Shown: positions 1-8,714 of the stretch, piece by piece
Position numbering within the stretch: the first letter of the stretch is position 1
Layout: each line of letters opens with the position of its first letter
Source: Streptomyces zhihengii
GTDB lineage: Bacteria; Actinomycetota; Actinomycetes; Streptomycetales; Streptomycetaceae
Assembly: GCF_016919245.1 (NCBI RefSeq)
Contig: NZ_JAFEJA010000001.1
Coordinates: 2,232,001 to 2,296,000 of the forward strand
DNA: 64,000 nucleotides
Direction of reading: 5' to 3'
Position numbers and translations under genes: made by a program
The notes under the pieces: generated by a model
Told to the model about the DNA's origin: nothing
What the model saw: only the letters and a program-made list of their open reading frames with translations
Database searches by the model: none

Positions 1-1510
1 GGGGCCGTTCGGGGAGGTCGTCCACCCGGTCGGGGCCTGCCGCGGCGGCGACGGCCGGGGCCGTCTCGGCCAGCCAGCCGCGGAACCGGTCGGCGGCCTC
101 ACGGTAGGGCACCCGCGCCAGCACACGGTGCTCACCGGCGGGGCAGAAGTCGACCGAGACGGTGAACAGGCAGGTACGGGGCGTTTTCTGACTGCCCGTC
201 CAGGACACGCGCAGATCTCCGCAGGGCTCGCGTCCGCGCGAGGCCCGATGGGTCGGGCGCAGTGACCGGCAGGCTATGAAGGCGGTCCACGCGGCGAGGT
301 GCGGCAACGGCAGCACGGTGCGAGCGCGGCAGCCGGTGCAACGGTGCCAGTGGCGGAGCCAGTCCCCGGCGCCGGTCCCGAAGAGGCGCGTGTAGCGGTT
401 CGCCACGCGGACGTCGTCGGCGTACAGGTGGTCGGGGCGCTCCCGGGTGTTGCAGGACTGGCAGACGGGGGCGCGCACATAGCCGTGCTCGTGGCAGTGG
501 TCGAGGACGGTGGCGGGTGCTTCCCGGCAGACGGCGCAGAGCCACTCGCCGACCTTCCGGGAGATACCGGGCTTCCTGCTGAGCACCGAGTACAGCCGGC
601 CCTCGAATTCCCTCCCGTAGGGGCGCGGCGCGGCATCGGGCCCCTCGGGGCCCGCCGCCCGCCGGTCCTCGGCCACTCCGGGTGCCGGCGCGGTGGGCGG
701 TGCGCTGCTCCGCGCCGACACCCGCCGGTTCTCGGCCACCCCGGGTGCCGCCCGCCGGTTCTCGGCCACTCCAGGTGCCGGCGCGGTGGGCGGTCCGCTG
801 CTCCGCGCCGACACCCGCCGGTCCTCGGCCACTCCGGGTGCCACCCGCCGGTCCTCGGCCACTCCAGGTGCCGGCGCGGTGGGCGGTGCGCTGCTCCGCG
901 CCGACGCCCACCGCCGGGCGGCGGCGGGCGGCCCGGCCACGGCTGCCCCCGGCCCACCGGGCCGCGCGGCTCGCAGCCACCGGGCCTCGGCGTGCTCGGC
1001 CGCGTCGAGCAGCCTCACGACCGTGCGCGGCAGCCACCACGTACGGGACCCGTCACGGACGCGCTCCACGAGCACCTGCCGCCAGTCGACACCCGCCAGA
1101 TGGCCGGTCCGGTCGGCCCCGTCCCGGGGACCGCCCGGCTCACGCAGCTCCTCCGCGACGCGCCGCCGCCAGCGCAGCGCTGTCCCGCCGTCGCGCTCCG
1201 GCTCAGGAGCCTCACGGAACGGACCGACGCGCACCAGGTCCCGCCGGTCCATCCCCACCGCGTTCAGTTCCGCGGCCGCCAGCCGCACCTCACGCTCCGG
1301 AGCGCCCCACAGCCCGCCGTCCACCGCGACCGTCGTCACCACCCGGCTCCCGAGCAGGACATACCCCGTCCGGGCACGCGCGGGCGGCCGGGTGCACGCC
1401 CCGGAAACCGTCGGGACGTCACCACCGGCGGTCAGACCGGCCCACAGCGCGTCCGCGGCCTCCAGGCTGATCGGACCGTCCGCCCGGCCGGTCACGGCAA
1501 GCTCCCTCAT
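1..1510 (-). CDS. Endonuclease VII-like (HNH/His-Me finger) protein, 3' end outside window
   Basis: The frame is open from the ATG at 1510 to the window edge (at least 503 residues), so the C-terminus is missing. Residues about 299-366 match recombination endonuclease VII: zinc cysteines C325, C328, C350 and C353, an Asp-His pair (D337-H338) in the usual DHCH context, and Asn354 directly after the last Cys, as in T4 endonuclease VII. Such enzymes cut branched or mismatched DNA; the substrate here is unknown. The N-terminal 200 residues match no domain I know. Residues about 200-285 are a proline/alanine-rich tandem repeat, probably a flexible linker before the nuclease. Long opposite-strand frames exist here but carry no recognisable motif, so I take the minus strand as coding. 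Confidence 0.75.
   Translation of the reverse strand, partial: MRELAVTGRADGPISLEAADALWAGLTAGGDVPTVSGACTRPPARARTGYVLLGSRVVTTVAVDGGLWGAPEREVRLAAAELNAVGMDRRDLVRVGPFREAPEPERDGGTALRWRRRVAEELREPGGPRDGADRTGHLAGVDWRQVLVERVRDGSRTWWLPRTVVRLLDAAEHAEARWLRAARPGGPGAAVAGPPAAARRWASARSSAPPTAPAPGVAEDRRVAPGVAEDRRVSARSSGPPTAPAPGVAENRRAAPGVAENRRVSARSSAPPTAPAPGVAEDRRAAGPEGPDAAPRPYGREFEGRLYSVLSRKPGISRKVGEWLCAVCREAPATVLDHCHEHGYVRAPVCQSCNTRERPDHLYADDVRVANRYTRLFGTGAGDWLRHWHRCTGCRARTVLPLPHLAAWTAFIACRSLRPTHRASRGREPCGDLRVSWTGSQKTPRTCLFTVSVDFCPAGEHRVLARVPYREAADRFRGWLAETAPAVAAAAGPDRVDDLPERP
655..907. repeat. 93-bp tandem repeat inside the endonuclease gene
   Basis: Two full units (688-780 and 781-873) plus partial units on both sides, nearly identical. 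The period of 93 bp is 31 codons, so copy changes would keep the reading frame. Within each unit a shorter motif (GVAEDRR / GVAENRR in the protein) occurs twice. Confidence 0.85.
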
Positions 1511-1678
1511 CCCGACAAGCTAGCGGCGCGGGCCCCCGGGCCGCGACCAGGTCCTGTGTGACCGTCGCCGACGGCCCCACAGGAGCGTCGGCGTCTCCGG
1601 GAACGGACGGGCGGCCGGTCACGCCACCTTCCCGTCAGCCGACGCCGAGCGGACCGGGCCGGTGGCACCTGTGGCCGA

Positions 1679-1746
1679 CGCCGCGAGGAGGCGGGCCGGT
1701 GGCGCCTGTGACTGACGACGACGCACCGGCCCGCCTCCTCGCGGCG
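1679..1746 (-). terminator. Long perfect hairpin after the secreted-protein gene
   Basis: Arms 1679-1701 and 1724-1746 are perfectly complementary over 23 bp with a 22-nt loop. The hairpin lies 29 bp past the stop codon of the minus-strand gene at 1775-2767. There is no T-run, which is usual for Streptomyces terminators. Confidence 0.8.
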
Positions 1747-1774
1747 GACGGCACCACACCCACCCCCGCGCCCC

Positions 1775-2767
1775 TCAGCCTTCGGCGCAGCCGTGCCGGT
1801 CCCCGGACGCCTCGGCGAAGGACGCGAGGATCTGGTTCACGGCTTCCCGCTCCGGGCCGGTGAGCGGCGCGGGGCTGCCGTCGGGGAGTTGGGGCGGTGT
1901 GGCCTTGAAGTACGCCGCACCGAGCGCGCCGGGGCAGGTGCGGGAGCGGGTGACGATACCGTCGACGCTTCCGGGGTAGCGCTTGTCGAGATACGTCTCC
2001 TGCATCGCGGAGGGCCCGTAGTACGCGTTGACGCGCATGCGGTGGTCCCGCAGGTGCACGTCGCACTCCTCGGTCAGGGCGCCGGCAGGGTACTCGTGCA
2101 CGGTCGCGATGCCGAGGACCTCGGCGCTGCGGGGGCCGACGACACCGCGGCAGGTCTCCCGCGCCTCGGCGGCCGGACGCTCCGTGGCCCGCGTCGTGTC
2201 GACCGTGTCGGGCCGCCGCCCCAACGTCCCCTCGCAGCCGAATCGTTCGGCTGCCCGCCGGGCCGTCTCCGTGGCGAGGCGCGCGACACCGAGGACCTGG
2301 GCGCGGCTGAGCTCCTCGGCGTCCTCCGTGGCCTCGGCGAGCACGAGGAGCCCCTTGCCGGCCAGCGGCGCGCAGTCCACCAGGACCGCCGCCTCGGGCC
2401 GTCCCCGGACGATGAAGGACCCGTTCCAGCCGTACCCGACCGGCGCGGCGGCGGCCTCGTCCGCCGCCCCGGCGGCCCGGTGGGCGGCGGAAGGACGTAT
2501 CTGCAACCGGAGGACGGCGCCGTCCTCCTCGTCCCGCGCCCATACCGAGCAGTACTCGACCTCCTGGCCGACCCACTCAGCCGTGTGCCCCCGGGACTCC
2601 AATTCCGCGCCCCCGTAGAACCCGCTCGCCTCATCCACCGCCAGTGACCCACGGCAACTGCCGCGCAGCGGATCCTCCGGCTGCCCGACGACCCCCCAGG
2701 TCACACCACCCACGACCAGCACAACCGCCGCGACCGCCGCGCCCTTCGCCCTGCGGTTCCACTCCAC
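1775..2767 (-). CDS. Membrane-anchored or secreted protein of unknown function
   Basis: 330 residues. The N-terminus has a short basic stretch (MEWNRRAKG) then a hydrophobic segment at residues about 9-27, fitting an uncleaved signal anchor or signal peptide. No lipobox cysteine is seen. The remainder is hydrophilic, with paired cysteines spread along it (for example near residues 38, 73, 132, 179, 206, 240 and 281), suggesting a disulfide-bonded extracellular fold. It resembles the hypothetical secreted proteins common in Streptomyces, but I recognise no domain. It is a single gene with its own terminator downstream. Confidence 0.7.
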   Translation of the reverse strand: MEWNRRAKGAAVAAVVLVVGGVTWGVVGQPEDPLRGSCRGSLAVDEASGFYGGAELESRGHTAEWVGQEVEYCSVWARDEEDGAVLRLQIRPSAAHRAAGAADEAAAAPVGYGWNGSFIVRGRPEAAVLVDCAPLAGKGLLVLAEATEDAEELSRAQVLGVARLATETARRAAERFGCEGTLGRRPDTVDTTRATERPAAEARETCRGVVGPRSAEVLGIATVHEYPAGALTEECDVHLRDHRMRVNAYYGPSAMQETYLDKRYPGSVDGIVTRSRTCPGALGAAYFKATPPQLPDGSPAPLTGPEREAVNQILASFAEASGDRHGCAEG

Positions 2768-3117
2768 GCCGCCCCCGCCTCTCCCACTCCACCGTCCGAC
2801 ACCGGCCGCGCCGACTCCGGTTCACGCCACGGGTGCCACGCGGGCCCGGGGGCCTGCGGAACCGCTCACCGCGACCCTTGCCCGCCGATTGTCCCGAGGA
2901 GGAGCGGGACGCCGTTCACGGGGTCCCGAGGCGGCGTGCGCCACGAGCAGGTCAACTCCGCCGGAAGCGGGGTGTCGTCGCCCCCGGGCGACGACATGGC
3001 CGAGCAGGGTTCGACCCGCGGTCCGCGCGCCCGCCGCCGACGCCACAGCGTGCGCACTATATTTCCGATATGCACCGATTCAGGTACAAGCCCGGCACAG
3101 AGACCGGCTGAGCCGGC
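2768..3117. other. Intergenic region between divergent genes
   Basis: 350 bp separate the secreted-protein gene (minus) from aspT (plus), so both promoters should lie here. A short AT-rich stretch near 3056-3072 is a candidate -10 region for the asp operon. A small inverted repeat (CCGGC-TGA-GCCGG) lies immediately before the aspT ATG at 3118 and could affect initiation. I see no gene here. Confidence 0.5.
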
Positions 3118-4794
3118 ATGGGCGTGTTCAAGGACAACCCCGAACTGGTCCTGTTCGCGAGCCTCGCGCTCGGCTACCTCGTGGGGAAACTACGGGTCGG
3201 GCCGCTCACCCTGGGCGGCATCTGCGGAACCCTGATCGTCTCCCTGCTGTTCGGCGCCTGGACCAAGGCCCAGGTCTCCGACGACGTGAAGACCGTCTTC
3301 TTCGCCCTGTTCATCTTCGCCCTCGGCTACCTGGCCGGGCCGCAGTTCTTCCGGAACCTCAACCGCGGGAGCCTGCGGTTCTTCGTGCTGTGCGGGATCG
3401 AGCTGGTCTGCGTGCTCGGCATCGCCCTCGGCCTCGCCGAGTGGTTCGACCTCGACGTCGGCACGGCGTCGGGCATCCTGGCCGGCGCCGCCACCGAGTC
3501 CGCGGTCGTGGGCACGGCCACCGAGGCCATCGGCGAGCTGTCGAACCTGACGGCGGCCCAGATCAGCGAGTACCAGGGCAACGTCGCCACCGCCTACACG
3601 GTCTGCTACCTGTTCGGCCTGATCACCGTCGTGCTCTACACGAGCCAGATCATGCCGATCCTGATGCGCGTCAATCTGCGGGACGCCTCGCGGGAGCTGT
3701 GGGAGCGCACGCGCCGCTCCGGCGGCCTGGACGCGGACGAGCGCCCGGCGATGCCCGGTGTGGTGGGGCGCACCTACCTCGTCACCACGGCCGACGGCAG
3801 GTCCGTGGCGGAGCTGGAGGCCGGGCACGCCGAGCGGATCACCGTGGAGGCCGTCAAGCGCGGCAGCGTGATCCTGGACGTCACGCCCGAACTGGAGCTG
3901 ACCCTCTCCGACCTGGTGCTGCTGGTCGGCCGCCGGGCCAACGTGATCGCGGCGGGCCGGCTCATCGGGCCCGAGACACCGGGCGTGCCAGGTCTCGACT
4001 CCCCGCTGGCGACCCAGCAGGTGTCGGTCACCGAGAAGGCCACCGAGGGCCGCACCATCGACGAACTCCAGCGGACCCACCCGGAGTTCTACCGGGACGG
4101 CGTCTACGTCAGCGACGTGGTCCGCGGCGACCAGGACCTGCCCGCCAACGGCGACACCGTGCTGCACCGCGGGGACGTCCTCACGCTGGTGGGCGCACGG
4201 GCGGGGCTCGGCAAGCTGGTGGCGAGGATCGGCTCCGTCGTCAGGAACGACGCCACCGACTTCATCTATCTGGGGCTCGGCATCGCGGCGGGCTCGCTGC
4301 TCGGCCAGGTCGTGGTCACCTTCGGGGACGTTCCGCTCTCCCTCGGAACCGGCGGCGGCTGCCTGGTGTCGGGGCTGCTCTTCGGCTGGTTCCGCTCCCG
4401 CAGCCAGACCTTCGGAGCGTTTCCGCCGCAGGCCGCCACCACCATCAAGGACATGGGGCTGGCGATCTTCATCGCCTGCACCGGCCTGGTGTCCGGCCCG
4501 CAGGCGTGGCCGCTGCTGAAGGAGTACGGAGCGCTGCTGCCCTTCGCGGGGATCGCGATGGTCCTCGTGCCCGCGACCCTCTCCCTCGTCGTCGGCCGCA
4601 AACTCCTCAAGATCGAGAAGCCGCTCCTGGTGGGCGCCATCGCCGGCCAGCAGTGCTCGACCCCCGCGATCACCGCCATCACCCAGGTGGCGCAGTCGTC
4701 GGTACCGATGCTCGGCTACACGGTCACCTACGCACTCTCCAACTTCCTCCTCCCGCTGACCGGTCCGGTACTCGTCGGGATCCTCGGCCACTGA
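3118..4794 (+). CDS. aspT: Aspartate:alanine exchanger family transporter, full length
   Basis: 558 residues with the AAE-family layout: an N-terminal membrane half (about 1-195), two cytosolic TrkA/RCK-C-like domains (about 215-385), and a C-terminal membrane half (about 385-558). Family motifs are visible in both halves, such as GAATESAVVGTATE and AGQQCSTPAITAI. In lactic acid bacteria AspT swaps external aspartate for internal alanine and, with aspartate decarboxylase, generates proton motive force. It is the first gene of an operon with the shortened paralogue (15-bp gap) and the decarboxylase. The ATG at 3118 is the first start giving a family-like N-terminus (GVFKDNPELVLFASLALGY). Substrate is inferred from family and neighbours. 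Confidence 0.88.
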   Translation: MGVFKDNPELVLFASLALGYLVGKLRVGPLTLGGICGTLIVSLLFGAWTKAQVSDDVKTVFFALFIFALGYLAGPQFFRNLNRGSLRFFVLCGIELVCVLGIALGLAEWFDLDVGTASGILAGAATESAVVGTATEAIGELSNLTAAQISEYQGNVATAYTVCYLFGLITVVLYTSQIMPILMRVNLRDASRELWERTRRSGGLDADERPAMPGVVGRTYLVTTADGRSVAELEAGHAERITVEAVKRGSVILDVTPELELTLSDLVLLVGRRANVIAAGRLIGPETPGVPGLDSPLATQQVSVTEKATEGRTIDELQRTHPEFYRDGVYVSDVVRGDQDLPANGDTVLHRGDVLTLVGARAGLGKLVARIGSVVRNDATDFIYLGLGIAAGSLLGQVVVTFGDVPLSLGTGGGCLVSGLLFGWFRSRSQTFGAFPPQAATTIKDMGLAIFIACTGLVSGPQAWPLLKEYGALLPFAGIAMVLVPATLSLVVGRKLLKIEKPLLVGAIAGQQCSTPAITAITQVAQSSVPMLGYTVTYALSNFLLPLTGPVLVGILGH

Positions 4795-4809
4795 CAGACG
4801 CGAGACCCC

Positions 4810-5796
4810 GTGATCGACTTCCTCAACCGCAACGTCTTCCAGCCCTACCCGGAACTCCTGGTCTTCCTCACCGTCGCCGTCGGTTTCCTGGTCGGGCGGG
4901 CCCTGGCCCACTGCGACGTCATCGCCGTGAGCGCCCTGCGGACGTCACTCGTCGACTACGACCCCCGCACCCACATCGGCGGGGAGACCGACGACGTCGA
5001 ACTCCTCGGCTACCGGACCGAGTCGCTCCATGTGGTCGCCTCCGAGAGGGCCCAGCTGGGCAGGACGGTGGCCCGGCTCCGGAGCGAGCCGTTCATGGTG
5101 GGCGTCTACATCGAGAAGATCTACCGGTCCGGCGCGGAGTTCCCGTACCGCCTGTCCACCAGGATCGATCGCGGTGACACCCTCGTCCTGACCGGCCCCA
5201 AGCGACTCGTCGACCCGGCCGGCGCGGCCATCGGCACACCGGTGCCGACCTCGTTCGCCACCGACATGATCTGGGTGGGCCTCGGCGTCTTCCTCGGCGG
5301 CTGTATCGGAATCCCCGCGCTGACCGTCGGCGGCGTCCCCATCTCGCTGTCGACCTCCGGCGGCGCGCTCATCATGGGCCTGGTCTTCGGCTGGATCCGC
5401 GGCAAGTACCCGACGTACGGCAACGTCCCGCCCGGTGCGCAGTGGTTCATGGACACGCTCGGGCTCTGCCTGTTCGTCGCGGTCGTCGGCATCAACGCGG
5501 GCCCGAGCTTCACGTCGGGCCTGTCCCAGGCGGGCTGGGGTCTGCTGCTCTTCGGAGCGGTCGCCACCGTCGTCCCGCTGGCCGTCGGCTTCCTGTTCGG
5601 CCACCACGTGCAGAAGCTGAGGTTCCCCGTCCTGATGGGCGTTCTCGCGGGCGGCCAGACCACCACGGCGGCGATCGGCGCGATCAACGAGGCCTCCCGG
5701 TCCCAGGTGCCCACGCTCGGCTACACGATCCCCTACGCCGTCGGCAACGTGCTGCTGACGATCTGGGGCGCCGTGATCGTCCTCCTCCGGCACTGA
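4810..5796 (+). CDS. AspT paralogue lacking most of the N-terminal membrane half
   Basis: 328 residues against about 560 for the family. Residues 1-32 look like a normal AspT N-terminus (PELLVFLTVAVGFLVGR). At about residue 33 the sequence passes straight into cytosolic RCK-C sequence (CDVIAVSALR, then TDDVELLGYR), followed by a complete C-terminal membrane half with the conserved AGGQTTTAAIGA motif. The 230-residue difference from its neighbour equals the missing N-terminal membrane half plus most of the first RCK-C domain. The join near 4905 is in frame with no stop. It may be a deletion-derived remnant, a working half transporter, or a partner subunit of the full-length protein. The start is GTG at 4810 with only a weak ribosome site. 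Confidence 0.75.
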   Translation: MIDFLNRNVFQPYPELLVFLTVAVGFLVGRALAHCDVIAVSALRTSLVDYDPRTHIGGETDDVELLGYRTESLHVVASERAQLGRTVARLRSEPFMVGVYIEKIYRSGAEFPYRLSTRIDRGDTLVLTGPKRLVDPAGAAIGTPVPTSFATDMIWVGLGVFLGGCIGIPALTVGGVPISLSTSGGALIMGLVFGWIRGKYPTYGNVPPGAQWFMDTLGLCLFVAVVGINAGPSFTSGLSQAGWGLLLFGAVATVVPLAVGFLFGHHVQKLRFPVLMGVLAGGQTTTAAIGAINEASRSQVPTLGYTIPYAVGNVLLTIWGAVIVLLRH

Positions 5797-5913
5797 TCCC
5801 GACAGCACCGACCCGACACCCCACCGCGCCGACCGCACCCACCGCTCCGACCGCGCCCAGCCAACCGCACCGAGCCGGCCGACCCCGGTCCGACCTGAAG
5901 AGAATGAGGCCGC

Positions 5914-7569
5914 GTGATGACCAGGACCACCCTGACCCGCGAGCAGATCCAGCGGTACGCCCAGCTGTCCCCGTTCGAGCTGAAGAACGTCTTCATCGAG
6001 CTGGCCCGGCAGGCGCAGGCGGACGAGCCCGGGCAGAAGGAGAAGTCCTCCGTCCAGATGCTCAACGCGGGGCGGGGCAACCCGAACTGGATCGCCACCG
6101 GCCCGCGCGAGGCGTTCTTCGCCCTCGGCCACTTCGCGCTGGAGGAGTCCCGCCGGGTGTGGACCGCCGACAACCTCGGCGGCATGCCCGAGCAGCAGGG
6201 CGCCTACGAGCGCTTCGACACCTTCGTGCGGTGCCACCCCGGCATGCCGGGCATCGAGCTGCTCGCCCAGTGCGTACAACTCGGGATCCAGCGGTTCGCG
6301 TTCGACAAGGACGCCTGGGTCCACGAACTCGCGGACGCCGTCATCGGCGACAACTACCCCGTGCCCGACCGGATGCTGCCCCACGGCGAACAGGTCGTCC
6401 GCGGCTACCTCGCCGACGAGATGTTCGACAAGCGGCCCCCGGAGGGCGGCCTGTCGCTGTTCGCCACCGAGGGCGGCACGGCGGCCATGTGCTACATCTT
6501 CGACTCCCTCATGAAGAACGGCCTGCTCGAGAAGGGCGACAGGATCGCCCTGATGGTCCCGCTCTTCACGCCGTACATCGAGATCGCCGAACTCGACACC
6601 TACGGATTCGACGTCACGTACATCGCGGCCGACAAGTTCGCCGAGACGGGCGTACGGGAGTGGCGCTACCCCGAGGAGGAGGTCGCCAAGCTGGAGGACC
6701 CGGAGATCAAGCTGCTCTGCCTGGTCAACCCCTCCAACCCGCCCTCGCTGGCGCTGAGTTCACGGGTGGCCGGGCAGATCCGGGACATCGTCGCGTCGAA
6801 GAACCCGAACCTGGTGATCGTCACCGACGACGTCTACGGAACGTTCGTCGAGGGCTTCCGCTCCATCGCGGCCGACCTGCCCCGCAACACGCTCCTCGTC
6901 TACTCGTACTCGAAGCACTACGGGTGCACCGGCTGGCGGCTGGGCGTGATCGGCCTGCACGACGACAACGTCATCGACGAGCTGATCGCCGCCCTGCCCC
7001 AGGAGGAGAAGGACCGCCTCGACAAGCGCTACGGCTCGCTGAGCCTGGAGCCGTCGAAGATCAGGTTCATCGACCGCCTGGTGGCGGACTCCCGCCAGGT
7101 CGCGCTGAACCACACGGCCGGGCTCTCCCTGCCGCAGCAGGTGATGATGACCCTCTTCTCCCTCTTCGACATGCTCGACGAGGGGCAGGCGTACAAGCAC
7201 CGGATCCGCGCGATCGTCCACCAACGCCTCGACCTGCTGCTCGAAGGCGCCCACATGAAGATCAGCCAGGACCCGCAGCGGGCGGGCTACTACATCGAAC
7301 TGGACCTGCTCGCCGAGGCCGAGCGCGTCCACGGCACACCCTTCGCGGACTACCTGCAGGCGACCTACGAGCCGGTCGACGCCCTGTTCCGGCTCGCCCG
7401 GCAGACCGGCGTCGTCCTGCTCAACGGCGGCGGCTTCGAGGGCCCGCAGTGGTCGGTCCGCGTCTCCCTGGCCAACCTCGACGACCTCGACTACCTCAAG
7501 ATCGGCCACCACCTGAGGGTGATCTTCGACGACTACGTGCAGGAGTGGAAGGACACGCAGGGCGGCTGA
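5914..7569 (+). CDS. aspD: Aspartate 4-decarboxylase (PLP enzyme)
   Basis: 551 residues. Converts L-aspartate to L-alanine and CO2, with aminotransferase side activity known in the family. The PLP-binding lysine is K334 in SYSKHYGCTGWRLG, preceded by the cofactor-site segments NPSNPP (about 272-277) and TDDVYGTF (about 304-311). The length and the 50-residue N-terminal helical extension fit AspD rather than plain aminotransferases. It lies 117 bp after the shortened AspT; together with AspT the product alanine can be exchanged for aspartate. The gene starts GTG-ATG at 5914/5917, with a purine-rich GAAGAGAATGAGG upstream; either codon could be used. Confidence 0.92.
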   Translation: MMTRTTLTREQIQRYAQLSPFELKNVFIELARQAQADEPGQKEKSSVQMLNAGRGNPNWIATGPREAFFALGHFALEESRRVWTADNLGGMPEQQGAYERFDTFVRCHPGMPGIELLAQCVQLGIQRFAFDKDAWVHELADAVIGDNYPVPDRMLPHGEQVVRGYLADEMFDKRPPEGGLSLFATEGGTAAMCYIFDSLMKNGLLEKGDRIALMVPLFTPYIEIAELDTYGFDVTYIAADKFAETGVREWRYPEEEVAKLEDPEIKLLCLVNPSNPPSLALSSRVAGQIRDIVASKNPNLVIVTDDVYGTFVEGFRSIAADLPRNTLLVYSYSKHYGCTGWRLGVIGLHDDNVIDELIAALPQEEKDRLDKRYGSLSLEPSKIRFIDRLVADSRQVALNHTAGLSLPQQVMMTLFSLFDMLDEGQAYKHRIRAIVHQRLDLLLEGAHMKISQDPQRAGYYIELDLLAEAERVHGTPFADYLQATYEPVDALFRLARQTGVVLLNGGGFEGPQWSVRVSLANLDDLDYLKIGHHLRVIFDDYVQEWKDTQGG

Positions 7570-7576
7570 GCCGCGG

Positions 7577-7637
7577 GTCGGGGCACGGGCTCGGGGCGTC
7601 GCCGAGCAGTTCGACGCGAAGCCCGGCCCGCCCCGAC
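7577..7637. terminator. Imperfect hairpin between convergent genes
   Basis: GTCGGGGC (7577-7584) pairs with GCCCCGAC (7630-7637) and CGGGCT (7586-7591) with AGCCCG (7620-7625). It lies between the convergent ends of aspD and the DUF606 exporter and could serve both. Confidence 0.5.
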
Positions 7638-7651
7638 GGCACCCTCGCCGG

Positions 7652-8590
7652 TCAGACGAGCTGGATGGTCAGGGAGCCGGCGATCAGCAGAGCGAGGCCC
7701 GCGGCGCGCGGCTTCGTGAGGGAGCGCCGGGGGAGCCTGAAGAGACCCCGGTGGTCGATGAGGGCCGAGGTGAGCTGCTGCCCGGTGACGGTGAGTGCGA
7801 TGGTCACGGCCGCGCCGATCTCGGGGATGAGCAGGAAGGTGCCGGTGACATACGCGGCGGCGCAGACGCCGCCGAGCCAGCCCCACCAGGGCATTCTTCT
7901 CAACGGGGCGATCCTGGGCTTCGGCGTCCTCCGAGTCGCGGACAGCACGAGCAGGACGACGGCGATGGTGAGGGTCGCCACGGCGAAGCTGATCGCGGCG
8001 ACGACGACGGGTTCCTGCAGCTGTGTGCGCAGCCGGGCGTTGACCGCGCCCTGCACGGGCAGGCCGGCTCCGGCGACGATGCCGAGGGCGAGCCAGCCGG
8101 CCCGGCGGGGGCTCGACATCCCGGGCACACCGGGAGGGGCCGCGGCCTTCACACCCCGAATGATCACGACGATGCCGGCGAGCACGGCCACGGCGCCGAC
8201 GAAGATCCCGGCGTTCAGGTCCTGCTGCCGGAGGCCGAGCAGGCCGAAGAGGTCGAGCGCGAGCGAGGCGAACATCTGGCCGGTGACGAAGAGCCCGACG
8301 GCCGCCAGGGCGCCGAGCCGGGGGAAGAGCAGGATGCCGCTGGTGATGTAGAGCGGACTGGCGAGTCCGCCGAGCAGGTGCCAGGGCGCGACGTCGGGCA
8401 GCCTGCCGAGAGCGCCGAGCGCTCCGGCCGCGATCGCGAGCACCGCCAGCAGTCCGGTGGCGACGCCGAGTTGGACGGCCGAGGCGCCGTAGGGGGTGCC
8501 GACGGCCGAGTTGAGCTGGAGGTTCACCGAGGCCTGGACGGCCAGGAGGCAACCGACCAGCAGGGCCGCGGCGAGCAGCGCGGTGTGCAT
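7652..8590 (-). CDS. DMT-superfamily transporter with two DUF606 (YdcZ) repeats
   Basis: 312 residues with about ten hydrophobic segments. Two homologous DUF606 halves are visible: the first starts at the N-terminus (VQASVNLQLNSAVGTPYGAS), the second near residue 170 (PVQGAVNARLRTQLQEPVVVAA). The VN-L-------P motif is diagnostic of the family, whose members are small-molecule exporters of mostly unknown substrate. The start is ATG at 8590 with AGGGAGA just upstream; longer frames run into the operator region and look non-coding. It is transcribed divergently from a TetR gene, with twin operators between them, so it is probably that repressor's target. Confidence 0.85.
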   Translation of the reverse strand: MHTALLAAALLVGCLLAVQASVNLQLNSAVGTPYGASAVQLGVATGLLAVLAIAAGALGALGRLPDVAPWHLLGGLASPLYITSGILLFPRLGALAAVGLFVTGQMFASLALDLFGLLGLRQQDLNAGIFVGAVAVLAGIVVIIRGVKAAAPPGVPGMSSPRRAGWLALGIVAGAGLPVQGAVNARLRTQLQEPVVVAAISFAVATLTIAVVLLVLSATRRTPKPRIAPLRRMPWWGWLGGVCAAAYVTGTFLLIPEIGAAVTIALTVTGQQLTSALIDHRGLFRLPRRSLTKPRAAGLALLIAGSLTIQLV

Positions 8591-8624
8591 CTGGATCTCC
8601 CTGGGACGGGAACGGCGAGGAGGT

Positions 8625-8686
8625 AAGTGGACAGCGTGTCCGCTTGCACCCAGATGATGCACGGGAAGCGGACACGCTGTCCACTT
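8625..8686. promoter_or_regulatory. Twin palindromic operators between exporter and TetR gene
   Basis: Two 21-bp elements, 8625-8645 and 8666-8686, are exact reverse complements of each other. Each is also internally palindromic around GGACA-N3-TGTCC. Centre-to-centre spacing is 41 bp, about four helical turns, so two TetR dimers would bind the same face. They overlap the divergent promoters and should repress both genes. Confidence 0.85.
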
Positions 8687-8714
8687 GCTTTCCGGGGGAA
8701 GTAGGGTCTGCTCC

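Noticed and set aside
655..907. CRISPR-like array
   Set aside because: Units are contiguous with no unique spacers and lie in frame inside a gene; the 34-bp and 39-bp repeats likewise have no spacers.
2889..5177. 762-residue plus-strand ORF across the first aspT gene
   Set aside because: Arg/Pro/Gly-rich frame typical of a GC-rich shadow; the other frame encodes two recognisable AspT proteins.
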